A stretch of DNA of 64,000 nucleotides from Sipunculus nudus (lineage: Eukaryota > Annelida > Sipuncula > Golfingiida > Sipunculidae). Both the position numbers and the translations under genes were made by a program. Positions 26,269 to 38,400 of the stretch are shown here, in pieces. How positions within the stretch are numbered: the first letter of the stretch is position 1; the number at the start of each line of letters is the position of its first letter. The notes under the pieces were generated by a model that saw nothing but the letters and a program-made list of their open reading frames with translations, searched no databases and was not told the origin of the DNA. Location of the stretch: assembly GCA_026874595.1 (NCBI GenBank), contig CM049316.1:19371839-19435838 (forward strand), written 5' to 3'.

Positions 26269-27442
26269 CTAGAATACGGGTAACCGACAAGTGACTACAT
26301 GTATCTGCCAAAATCGGATAGTGAGGCATGGATTGAGTGGCAAGGGGAAATAGAGTGAGGTATGTTGCATATTAGCATGGATGTCTGCAGCCTAAATGTG
26401 TATGTAGGTTGTGCCACCTACCACAAATCCAGAAAGCTGTCCAAGTTGTATACACCTGCAAAATTTTAGGCAGAAAAGTCAAACCACTACATGTATATGA
26501 GCGATTTTTGCCCATGGCAGACAAACAGACAAACACTGTGCAAAAATCTTTGCAGGTAACCCCTCCAGTTTTGTGTATGATAAAGACCTATGTGAGATCT
26601 AAACACATGCACAATTTTGGCCCAATCGGTCAAATGGTTCCTGAGATATGAGCTTGGATGTGTCCAGCGTTAACTAGAATGTAGGTGGCGCCACCTGTCA
26701 TAAAATCAAGAAAGCTGTCCACGATGTATAAACCTGCAAAATTTTAGGCAGTTATGTTGAACCACTACAGAGAAATGAGTAATTTTAGGCCACGGCAGAC
26801 TAACAGACAGACGCTGTGCAAACATTGTTACAGGTGGCGCCACCATTTTTTGTGTATGTTACAGAGCTATCAAAGGGCTACATTTGTATAAATTTTATTT
26901 CCTGATCGGTCAAATGGTTCCCAAGATATAAGCTTGGATGTCATCAGCGTGAACGTGAACGTAGGTGGCGCCACCCGTCATAAAATCAAGAAAGCTATCC
27001 TGGATGTATACGCATGACGAATTTCAGGTATATTAGTCAAATCACTGCAGAGATATGAGTGATTTTAACCCAAGGCAGATGATTAGATGGACACTGTGCA
27101 AACATGGTTACAGGTGGCGCCACCATTTTTTGTGTATGTTATAAAGCAATCCAAAGGGCTACATTTGTATCAATTTTATTTCCTGATCGGTCAAACGGTT
27201 CCCGAGATATGAGGGTTTATGAGTGGAAACAGACCCACAAATGGACACTGGATAGAGAGGAAAGGTCAGAGGTCAACGCAAATTGGTTAGGCACCAGTTC
27301 ACATGTGACCCGATAATAGGTGTAAGTTTGGGAAAAATCGGTCCATTAGTCTCCGAGGAGCTCTCTGGAAACGAACGCCACCGCGGTGGAGGAACTTGGT
27401 CAAAAACATAGTATCCGCAAAACTTTGTTTTGGCGGATACAA
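26269..27442 (-). mobile_element. Helitron-like element, family A copy 3 (nested in B1)
   Basis: A diverged family A copy. On the minus strand it runs from TTGTATCCGCCAAAACA to a CTAG followed by T. The terminal hairpin has one or two changes (plus strand TAACCGACAAGTGACTAC). It is inserted in the A-rich spacer between two B1 units, giving an internal check of its ends. It retains the GGTGGCGCCACC modules. Confidence 0.6.
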
Positions 27443-27460
27443 AAATACAGGTGGCTCCAC

Positions 27461-29030
27461 CAGTCTGCAGAAACTAATAAAAACACTTAATAGTCAATAT
27501 CCATGCAAAAAATCATGGTGATCTCTGCATTAGTTGTTCAGATACTTCAGTTTTTGTATCAAATTGTCCATTATTCTGAGGGATACTTCGGAGTCCTATA
27601 GCTTGAAGGATATGGGTAACAGAGACCTAATTTCAAGTTTCCACAGGCTTCTTTCATGGGCCTCCTTGCATGACAAGAATGAAGATTCTAGGTCCAGTTG
27701 TTGCGATTTGTACCCTGTTGACAGATAACCACATCTTTAAAGGTCTCAAAAAAAAGAAAAAAATTCGTAAAAATTTGAAAAAAATAGAGGTGGCACACCC
27801 AGTCTGCAGAAACTGATGGAACAGCTCATGATCAATATGTATGCCGAAAATCATGACCATCAGTGTTGTAGTTATTGAAATAATGCAGTTTTTGTATCAA
27901 ATTTTCCATTATTCTGAGCTGTACTTTGGAGTGCCATAGCTCAAAGGATATGGGTAACAGAGACCAAATTTCAGGTTTCCATGGAGACTTATCATGGGTC
28001 TCCCTGTGTGTCAAGAACGAAGATTCTAGGTCCAGTCGTTACGATTTGTACCCTGTTGACAGATAACTACATCCTTAAAGGTCTCAAAAATGGAGAAAAC
28101 AATTCGTGAACATTGAAAAATACAGGTGGCGCCACCAGTCTGCACAAACTGATGAAACATCTCATGATCAATATGTATGTCGAAAATCATGACCATCAGT
28201 GATGTAGTTAATGAGATATTGAAGTTTTTGTGTGAAATTTTTGACTATTCTGGGGGGTAATTTTGGGCCCCATAGCTCGAAGGATATGGGTAACAGAGAC
28301 CTTATTTCTGGTTTCCATGGAGACTTTTCATAGGTCTCTCAGTGTGTCGAAAATGAAGATTCTAGGTCCAGTCGTTACGATTTGTGCCACGCTAACAGAT
28401 GACAGCATCCTCAAAGGTCTCAAAAATAGAGGAAAAAAATCGTAAAAAATCAAACAGTACAGGTGGCGCCACCAGTCTGCAGGAACTGATCGAACATCTC
28501 ATGATCAATATATATGCCAAAAATGAAGACCATCAGTGATGTAGTTATTGAGATATTGAAGTTTTTGTATGAAATTTTTTACTATTCTGGGGGGTACTTT
28601 GGGGCCCCATAGCTCAAAGGATATGGGTAACAGAGACCTAATTTCTGGTTTCCAAGGAGATTTTTCATGGACCTCTCAGTGTGTCAAGAATTAAGATTCT
28701 AAGTCCAGTCTTTATGATTTGTGCCTTGTTAACAGATGTTCACATTTTTAAAGGTCTCAAAAATAGAGAAAAAAATTCGTAAAAAATCAAAAAATACAGA
28801 TGGCGCCACCAGTCTGCAGGAAGTGATGTAACATCTCATGATCAATATGTATGCCAAAAATCATGACCATCAGTCAAGTAGTTAATGAGATATTGAAGTT
28901 TTTGTATGAAATTTTTGACTTTTCTGGGGGGTACTTTGGGGCCACATAGCTCGAAGGATATGGGTAACAGAGACTTAATTTCTGGTTTCCAAGGAGATTT
29001 TTTATGGACCTCTCAGAATCCCAAGTTACA
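27461..29030. repeat. Tandem array of about 337-base units (part of B1)
   Basis: The anchor CAGTCTGCA occurs at 27461, 27800, 28137, 28473 and 28810, spacing 336-339. Each unit carries 'GGTGGCGCCACCAGTCTGCA' or a close variant, a 'gatattgaagtttttgta' phrase, 'ggatatgggtaacagagac' and an A-rich spacer. Units differ by point changes. Non-coding. Confidence 0.85.
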
Positions 29031-32000
29031 AGGTTCTAGGTCCAGCGGTTACCATTTGTGCCTGGTTAACGGACGGACAGACGGACAGACGGACGACGGA
29101 CAAAGAGTGATCGCTATAGCTCAGATGACTTTCAGTCAGCTGAGCTAAAAAATAACTGGTCGAGTATGTGGGAATTATTGTAATAATTATTCTATTAATT
29201 AGCCAAAGCAGAAGACCTCGTAGCTGTGAAAATAACTGGTCTAAAAGCCTACCAGGGGAATAGTAATAATTACTGTATAACCTTGAGTATAAGACCTTTC
29301 GAATTGTATTGCATGATGAGGTGTTGATCACTCCTTAAACCAGAGTTAGACACTGACCGCATGCTATTAATCATGCTATTAAACATCCCTTACCCAAAAT
29401 TACCTAACAAATATTTCGCTGAATTAATGTGGTTAGAAAGTGAAATAAAATGCTAATGGTCCTGTCAGACAATAAGTGTTACTTGATATACATTGCCTTT
29501 TTTAATTGCTTTACAATCTGTTAAAATGCTTATTGTATTAGGTAATAAGAACTGAAGTGCCAATCAGATATGACAAATCACAATATGTCCATAAATTACG
29601 TTACTGTTCAGTGAAGCCAGATAATCTGTATTCAAATGTAGCTGTTTTATTATTTACATAATACATTAGTCAATGATTCTTTTTTGTGTACACATGAGCT
29701 TAAACTCTTGTAATTAAGCATGCATTTGTTAAGATCTAACTATACCATATGGGCTAACTTTACCATACTTCAGATGAGTGACAAGGTCACTTTAATCTGT
29801 TATTTTGTCTTCTTTTCTGTATCTATGGGTCCAATCACCACAAACTACCTCTTCATATAGACTGATGCCTTGGTACCATCCTCAGAATGCTTTTATGTTG
29901 TAATTCAATGCTTTTATCAATCCATAAATAATTCAATTCTTGTAAGGGTCCAAGCATATAAATACATCTAAAACTGTCTAAAAGATATGAGATCATGAGT
30001 GATCTTAAGAACAGCACCATACGAGTCTACCTGAGTATATAGATCTGTGTGCTGACCTCAGTGTTCACAGTTCATTGATTACCAAAATATACATATGTTC
30101 CAGCTTGGTACGACAGGACACTGCCTCCGGAGGCGTGGGGTCAACCACCTTGTTTAGACAACTGTAATTACTTGGTATGTCCACTTGTCATAATTCACTG
30201 AACAGGCCCACCATCAACACACACTCACACTTATAACCATCACTGTATGTAAAGTCATCTCCAAGGTCAATCTGGAGATGTCACGCCAGGCACATTGGTG
30301 AGACCAGACATATGTTGTACAAATTATAGTTGTCACACACACTAAACACAGGTCTTTACATCCCCTGGATGTAAGGAAAAAGGTGGAAAATTTGGTGCCC
30401 AAACAAATTGTCAAAAGACAATCGAACCATCATGTCGAGGCATCATAAAAGGGCAATATGTCATCATCCTCAAGATTTGTTGATTGTAACCAAATGTCAA
30501 AACATATGGAGGCAATTACACTTTGGCTTTGTGAAACATACCTGATAGAAATTTGCATATGAGTAGTAAATGCCCTACTGTCTAAAATAATATAAATCAG
30601 TGATATCTTCACAGGATAATTTATGAATTTCAACACAATTAAAGTTAATATTTTACCTGTGAAATGTGTCCATTTTCTTTAAACTGTAACATTTTGATTG
30701 GGTACAATATATGTATAAATTGCCAATTTGACCTTTGACACTCTGTCCAACATTTCAGACACGAAACAATAAACAGTACTTGTGGCATATTTACATCATT
30801 ACCAATTTTTAAAATGCAAAATAATATATTAAATCATATCAAAATGATTTATCATATTTTAATACGTCAGGTGGCATTTAATTATAATCAGCAATAATCA
30901 ATACGGTACTTTCCCTTTTCTCTTAGTATAAACATAGTCAGTTTCCATATCTGAATAAAGGATCACTTCAAACAGGCGGTAGATCATATAGATTAATTTG
31001 TCATAAATCTTCTTTCCCTCAGTAAAATGCTAAATGCTGTATATCTTACCTAGCAACAATCTATTGCAAATTGAAAATGCCAGGCAATTCATTCACAACA
31101 AAAAGGAGTTATGTCAAAAATGCCAGTGGGTGTATCGAAGAAGAATTTATACTGCAATACACACTTGCAAAGCATGCTTGTATATTTTCCACTGGGCTTG
31201 CAAACTAGTCCTAAGAATTGTAAGCAAGGCAAATCGTCCAATGCCCTATGGCAGTGTCCATTTTCAGGTGCGCTAGAAAAGTGTGAATATTACAGTGATG
31301 TACTGGGATCAGGGTATATGGTGGCTTGTGTATACACACATTCCAACGGTGAATATGTTTGCATAATAAACACGTTCTACACCCACGAATGCACCGTATG
31401 GAATGAAAGAGATGGAAAGTGCACAACTCTTCCTCACAAGTTTACTTACTTTTCATTTCTGTTACAAGACCACTGATAGGATCAGTGATTCATCCAGCTG
31501 GATAAGCATGGATGATTTATTTGGCCACCTCATAATACAAAATCAGCACACGAGCTGCTGTAAGTTATAATGATACAAACATGAGACCACCAGTGCACAT
31601 TTTCCCACACATACCACCTGCTGATGACCTATCTAGATTATGGGATTTTTGTAAATTTATAAGTGACACTGGGTCAATGAGACTTCAGATTCTTCACTGT
31701 CATTCCTGGTACTGGGACCCCTTTTCAACAAATAGAGGGTACTCAGTAGAGCTCATACCTCCGCCAAGGCAAAACAAACCCACAGTCTGTACCTTTATGC
31801 ACATCCCTATAAAATTTAATAATTTATTTTGTGGTGATAAATACCTTCAATTTTAAATGCTAACTTAACTAAGCACAGTGGAAAATCCTATTGCTCCTTT
31901 GCTGAGATATGAACTACCATTTCCCAGCTTGAGCACTGTGCTCTGTCCAAAAGCCAAAAGCCACAGAAGCCAGTCTTCATAGTCGCCTTACCTGGCCCAT

Positions 32001-32380
32001 GTTTCATGCCTCAACAACCTTATATACATTAGCTCAGCACATGTATATAACCCTGTTAAAAACAAGTGACCCATGGGTCATGACGCTTAGCTGCCAAGCA
32101 TGACCTGTGACATCATGGACTGAGATTCACAACTTCCAGTCAAATTTTGAAGAACCAATTTGCCAATTTGTTGAAAATTTTCTATGACAACAGGAATATA
32201 TATCACCTATGTCTGGTTAAAACACAGTGAATTTATGGTCTGAGGAAAATGCATGATTGTTAAGCTATCAGGAACTATTCCAACAGCTTGCTTGAAACCT
32301 GTCAGTCTCAAAAGGAACTCCACAAAGGGCAAATATAAGATCAAAATATATAGCAAAAATCAAGGAAATACATGCAAGAA

Positions 32381-33548
32381 CTAGAATACGGGTAATCGAC
32401 AAGCGACTACGTGTATCCGCCTAAATCAGAGTGGAACGGGTGAAGTGAGGCATGGATTGAGTGGCAAGGGGAAATAAAGTGAAGTGTTGCATATTAGCAT
32501 GGATGTCTGCAGCCCAATTGTGTATGTAGGTTGCGCCACCTACCACAAAATCCAGAAAGCTGTCCAAGTTGTATACATATGCAAAATTTAAGGCAGATAA
32601 GTCAAACCACTACATGTATATGAGTGATTTTTGCCCTTGGCAGACAAACAGATGGACGCTGTGCAAAAATGGCTGCAGGTGGCGCCACTAGTTTTGCGTA
32701 TGATAAAGAGCTATGTGAGAACTATACACATGCAAAACTTTGGCCCAATCGGTCAAACGGTTCCCAAGATATAAGCTTGAATATCTCCTGCATAAATGTA
32801 GAATGTAGGTGGCGCCACCTGTCATAAAATCAAGAGAGCTGTCGGGGATGTATAAACCTGCAAAATTTTAGGCAGATATGTCAAACCATTGCAGAGATAT
32901 GAGTGATTTTATCCCATGGCAGACAAATAGAGGGGAGCTGTGCAAAAATGGCTGCAGGTGGCGCCACCAGTTTTGCGTATGATACAGCAAAATTTTGGCT
33001 CAATCGGCCAAACGGTTCCAGAGATATGAGCTTGGATGTCTGCAGCGTAAACGTTAATGTAGGTGGCGCCACCTGTCATAAAATCAGAAAAGCTGTCCAG
33101 GATGTATACGCATGCTGAATTTCAGGTGAATTAGTCAAACCACTGCAGAGATATGAGTGATTTTAACCCAAGGCAGACGAACAGATGGACACTGTGCAAA
33201 CATGGTTGCAGGTGGCGCCACCATTTTTTGTGTATGTTATATAGCTCTCCAAGGGCTACATTTGTGCAAAAAAAATTTCCTGATCGGTCAAATGGTTCCC
33301 GAGATATGTGGGTTTATGTGTGGAAACAGACGCACAAACTGACGCGGAGCTTAGAGGAAAGGTCAGAGGTCAAAACAAAATCGGGGCGCAGCAGTTCACA
33401 TGTGACCTGAATATAATCCCGGGTTTCGTAAAATTCCGCCCAGCGGTTATGGATGAGTTCTCTGGACACCTACACGGCGGCGGCGGCGGGGGCGGCCGCG
33501 TGCAGCTGAAAACATAGTATCCGCAAAACTCTGTTTTGGCGGATACAA
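32381..33548 (-). mobile_element. Helitron-like element, family A copy 4 (nested in B2)
   Basis: On the minus strand, TTGTATCCGCC after host A, ending with a hairpin (plus-strand form GTAATCG-ACAAG-CGACTAC, one mismatch) and CTAG followed by T. Modules with AGGTGGCGCCACCT are at about 32808 and 33061. A GGCGGCGGCGGGGGCGG run at 33478-33495 is its most GC-rich part. Confidence 0.62.
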
Positions 33549-34559
33549 TTATTGAGAAACAGGTGCTTCTGTATGAATTTTTATTCAATACAAGCCAATG
33601 TACTGCACTTTTATAAATGATGGTAATATTTATTCAGAAATATTTGACCCAATCCTTTACAAGATTACATAAATATACATCCAACTGCATTCACTTTAAC
33701 TGTTCTTGAGATAATATGATCAAAAGGAATTAAAAGATGGTTCCCTGGTGGCCATATTGGACTTCTGACAAGTCTGAAATCAGACAACAAACATTCTCTA
33801 AATCGGACCAAACATTAAAGAAAAATTACTGAAACTGCACTGAAGAAAGAATTTCTAAGGTGGCTAACTGGCAGACATAATGGATTTCTGACAAGTATGA
33901 CATTTGATATCCCACATTCTCCAATAAGAGACCAAACTTGGGGCAAATTATCCAGTAATGAATGCCCAAAATAATTCAAAAGGCATGTCCAGGCACTCAT
34001 ATCAGATTTATAGATATGCAATTGTAAAAAGTTTAAGTCCAATATTTTTTATTATCACTCTGCTTTTCAATGGGGTCAGCAGGGTAGGTTAACTGCCAAA
34101 CCTGAAAGAAAAGAAATGCAGAAAGCATGACTAAGAGTCTTGAAATAAAACGAAAAGCCATCCTAAATCAAGGTACACATCCACATATTATGAGAACAAA
34201 CACTTGCTTTTATATGTGGTGATACATATTAAAATATTCAGATATCTAGGAAACTAAGTTTATTGCTAGGATTCCATAAAATAAACTGCAAAATGTTTAC
34301 ATCATCTTATAAATCAGTAGCTAAACCTTAATACTATACTCTCATAGTCTTAATGCCTGGCTGAAGCATTCAGACAACAGTGTTTTTGTTATGAAGTAAC
34401 GAGGTACTTATCACTGAGCCTTATCACTAAATAGGCTGATACAAAAGGGAGTCATATGTCACCAGTGTCACTCACAATTACAGCCACACAGGGAGATGTA
34501 CCAGCTGGAGTGGGATGGTTATATATACAAGAAAAATAGAGATGGTCTATAAAATAAGT

Positions 34560-35440
34560 AATTGTGAACATCCCTGACCTATGACCTTGGCCTTTTGCCC
34601 ACATATCAACTGGATTTTTTTCTAAATGATGGGCAACTACTAACCACTTAAATCTGGTGTAATTACTTGGCAACCAATGGGTGAATAACTTTGACCTGCA
34701 ACCTTTAACCTGCTGACCAGCTGACCCCAAAATCAAGAAGTTATTTATTCAAGCAAAAAGACCCATAAATATGAAGTTTGAGTCAAACTGAGTGATGCAT
34801 AGATGTAGCATATGTGAAAGACTAAAGGTTTGGGTTGAACAGTTACACATGAAATATGCTCACAAGCATTTAGAACAATTAAATATTGTGACCTTGACCT
34901 TTAACTTTTTGACCTCAACATCAATAGGCTTCTTCCCTTATTGGTAGGTAAGCCATATATGATGGAAGACAGATGGAAGGTACAGGTTGAAAAGTTTGCC
35001 TGAAAATGACTCCACGTAAGAAGTGGGTGCTGTGAACTTGACCTTTGACCTCAAAATCAACAGGTCTTTTCCCCTGTTGGCAGAGAAGCGATATCAGTGC
35101 TGAAAGGTTTGGAATGAAAAGTCTAGCTTGAAATGTGTCCACAACCTTTTCAAAGAAGTGGATCCTGTGACCCTGACCTTTGACCTTGTGACCTCAAAAT
35201 CTATAGGATTCTTCTCCTACTTAGTAGGTGAGCTATATGTGAAAGATCAAAGAATTGGGATGAAAGGGTTGCTTAAAATGCATCCACAGGCTTTTCAAAG
35301 AAGAGGCTCCTGTGACCTTGACCTTTGACCTTTTGACCTAAAAAAAATTATGGTTCTTCCCCTGTTGGTAGGTGAGCTGTATGTGAAAGATGGAAGGTTT
35401 GGGATGAAAATTTTGTCTCAAAGAGTTATTTCTGGGGGGT
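34560..35440. repeat. Tandem array with DR1-like TGACCTTTGACCT motifs
   Basis: Repeated units within B2. Exact 13-base TGACCTTTGACCT occurs at 35039, 35174 and 35319, with weaker versions upstream at about 34570, 34690 and 34890. The reverse complement AGGTCAAAGGTCA is the ideal DR1 nuclear-receptor half-site pair. Whether it is bound is unknown. Confidence 0.65.
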
Positions 35441-38400
35441 GCAAACACACCCCATAACTTCGAGAATATAGGTCGCAGTGACCTAATTTCAGGTTTGCAA
35501 GGAGATCTTTTTATAACCTCTAAGACTGCATAGGGTTCATGGCCCTAGCCCCTACAGTTACGATTTGTGCCCTGCTAACGGACGGCCGGACGGACGGACA
35601 GACGGAAGGACGACGGACAAAGACCCATCGCTATAGCCCAGCATGACTGAAAGTCAGCTGAGCTAAAAATGCCCACAACTATATAGGCGTGAAAGCATAT
35701 CATCAAAAAGAAGATGGCTTAACATGCACTGACACTTATATACTTTAATTTTGAAAATAAATCAGCATTAAAACTTTAAAGGATCTACACTCATAAAGAG
35801 AAGCTGTGAAACAATGTTTTTCCAAAAATTTTGAAAACCAAACTTCAATAGTTCTTATCATGAATAAAAAAATTTCGAGAAATGTTTACAGCATGAAGGT
35901 GTGAAAGTTATTGCAGAAGTACACAGACACCTTCAAAGGTGCACCCAGGCTTGAAACACAGACTGCTCAATATGGCCTGGTACTACCCCTTTGTAACAGC
36001 TCAGTCAGGGTTTAGGACAGGAGGGAATCTCATGAGTAATTACACTACTGTCTGTACATTTTATAACAAAAGGCCCCTGTCAGTAAACAGATTTAATATC
36101 TTGTCAAGGTACATCATGTACATAATGTAGACATTAACCAGAACAACTTTCCAGAGGTCACTTACTGAAGAGATAGAGCCCTTTGTCACCTTTTACTAGA
36201 CATTAAAATTCAAATGACCGAAAATGGAGGCAACCTACACTATTTTTAAAGTGTCCCACATCAAGTACCCAATTAACTGAAACTAAAATACCACATCAAG
36301 TATCCAGCTGAAACTAAAATACACAGGACAAGCCAATACATATGATAATTTATATAGGCAAAGAGAATGAAAATATCCATAACAATGACTTATGGTAGTT
36401 TGATTTCATCATAAATCTTACTTGTAGCTCTTCAAGTTCTTTTATAAATTATTTACCTCTGCCATGGAGGGTATGTATTCATTTGTGTCTGTCTGCTAGC
36501 TCATATTTCCGCCTGTTAGCAGGATTATTGGAACACTGTTATATTAATTTCCATTTGTGCTGTTCACAGTCAAGGTTAGTCCCAATTATATTTTGGTGTA
36601 AATCTAAATAAAGATGGGTCTATTAAATACTGTTTAGCCTTGGCAGAGGTATTCACTCTACTGGGAGCAATTCTAGTACAGTCTGCTTTAGAAGGATATC
36701 AATCAAATCCTGTGAATGAGATATAGGCCTTTAGGCCAAAGTAGGCAAGATGCTGTTTAAATGTATGCACTCTTCATGTGCATTATAATTTACATTTTTG
36801 CTGTGTTTTGCATCCAATGGAGGAAATATTGGCTTCCTTAACATTAGCCGTGAGTACATGTATGACTCAGTACGGTGTTAAGCTGTGAGACAAGTCATAC
36901 TGTGGGAAGGCAATGCAACAGCCATCCATCCTTTTGGATCAATACCATGCAAAATAGCTGATATTCTTAACATTAGTCCAAGACTGACAAATTAACACAA
37001 AAGAATAGATGTGAGCTAAAAAACCCAAGTATAAACCAGTCTTTATGTTAACAGGTCACTTGCTGTGAAGCCTAGAAGTTAGATATCACCCAGTAACCTG
37101 TGCCAGATATGTTTACAGATACCGTAAGAAATTCCAACAAACATGCAGGGGGATTTACCAATATGCTATGTTAAAACAGGAATTTTCTTGCACATGTTTA
37201 GTGTTGTTAGAAAATACACAAATATATGTAATGTTTGGTCTGGTTTATTTAAAATCAAAGCGTACCTGTAGGCCATGAGGTGTTGTCAAAAATTACAAAA
37301 ATAATTGCATCCTCATCCAGCCTTATGGTGCAGCCCTTCATACAAGATGTTAAGGCACTCTGACGCTGATCAAAGACTCTTATGTCAGAGGAATGACATG
37401 GTGCTACCTTTGGCATGCCATATTAAAGGTACATGGAAGCAAACTACATGATTGTCTCTCTGCAATTTATGTGCACATGACATGGCTAAAAAACAGAGGA
37501 AAACCTGGCAGTGCCAAGTGGTATCCATTTGTAGCTCAATTATATTTTTCTACGTCTTTTTTGGATAATCATCAAGTCAACTAGACCATGCAGAACTTTG
37601 ATATGCCAGACAGGAGCAGATTAATATGACAGCCCTGTTGTTGATCAGGTAGCCGAGCTTTCATCTGGAGAGAGGCTGCCAGGGACAGCCAGTAACGACC
37701 AGGTGAATTAAAGCACCACATAAAACATCTAGATAACAGCCGTAATGGGTTCATGCGGAGTTATAAATTCTCACAGTTTGCCATATTGTTTTTTTTTAAC
37801 GCCATTATAAAGAGTAGACAGATACATTGTTTGCTTGTATGGAAGCACTCATAGACTGGTTAAAGTGGTTTTAAAAATAAATGATCCTTTAAATTTTGCT
37901 TGTTATTCTTTATATATTTTTATAACTAAAAGACTGAATGATTAGATATGAAAATTCCCATAGACATATATACATGTGGCAAGTTCTTAACCAGTACTGT
38001 CTTCACAGTTTTTTTATTCACAGGCAAAAGATAAGCATGCATACTTTTCTCATATATTTTCTTTCCATTAAATGTGCACTACAATCACATAATAAAAATA
38101 TTGGTCTTTTATAATGGACCATATTAAGGATACCACAGAAATAGGAATAAGCACACAATATGGAAGAATGAAGAAAATATGAAACCACAGAGGGAATCTG
38201 CCAACGAAGCCTCAAATTATGTCATTCCTAAGAATGGAGGACATAAAAAGTTCACTATAATGAGCAGGAGACAATCTGTGACATCCCTAAAAACATACAG
38301 AATAACCCCCCCATGCATGTTACAGAATTCCCTCAGACCGTGAAACAGGGTAGCCAATTATAATGCAGTGTATCCACAAGCTATTGTCACACAGACCGGC

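Larger units (their letters stand above)
26087..29151 (-). mobile_element. Hairpin-bounded composite element B copy 1, with nested A3
   Basis: The left tip has CAAG followed by the perfect palindrome TGACCCATGGGTCA and GACGCTCAGCTGAC. The right tip has a long hairpin (arms TAGCTCAG.TGACT and AGTCA.CTGAGCTA, loop TTC) ending GAGCTAAAAA. GCTCAGCTGAC on the left and GTCAGCTGAGC on the right are inverted repeats. A GACGGACAGACGGAC tract precedes the right hairpin. The interior holds five tandem units of about 337 bases. Family A copy 3 interrupts it at 26269-27442: the flanks on both sides rejoin into the normal inter-unit A-rich spacer. On the minus strand the 3' tip is hairpin + CTTG + T, close to but not CTRR. 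Confidence 0.55.
32063..35669 (-). mobile_element. Hairpin-bounded composite element B copy 2, with nested A4
   Basis: Left tip CAAGTGACCCATGGGTCA followed by TGACGCTTAGCTG. Right end is a GACGGACGGACAGACGG tract, then the hairpin (arms TAGCCCAGC.TGACT and AGTCAGCTGAGCTA, loop GAA) and AAAAA. The tips match B1. Family A copy 4 lies near the left end. The interior differs from B1: from 34560 to 35440 it has roughly 150-190-base units built on TGACCTTTGACCT phrases. It may be one element with a diverged core or a mosaic of two insertions. Confidence 0.5.

Noticed and set aside
31034-31476. Overlapping plus-strand ORFs with Cys-rich peptides resembling a zinc finger (CQKC...CKAC)
   Set aside because: The spacing fits no known finger family, two frames would need a shift, and open runs of this size are expected by chance in this window.
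26087-35669. A CRISPR-like reading of the regularly spaced palindromes
   Set aside because: Units are about 337 bases with no unique spacers, in an intron-bearing animal genome. They are tandem transposon modules.
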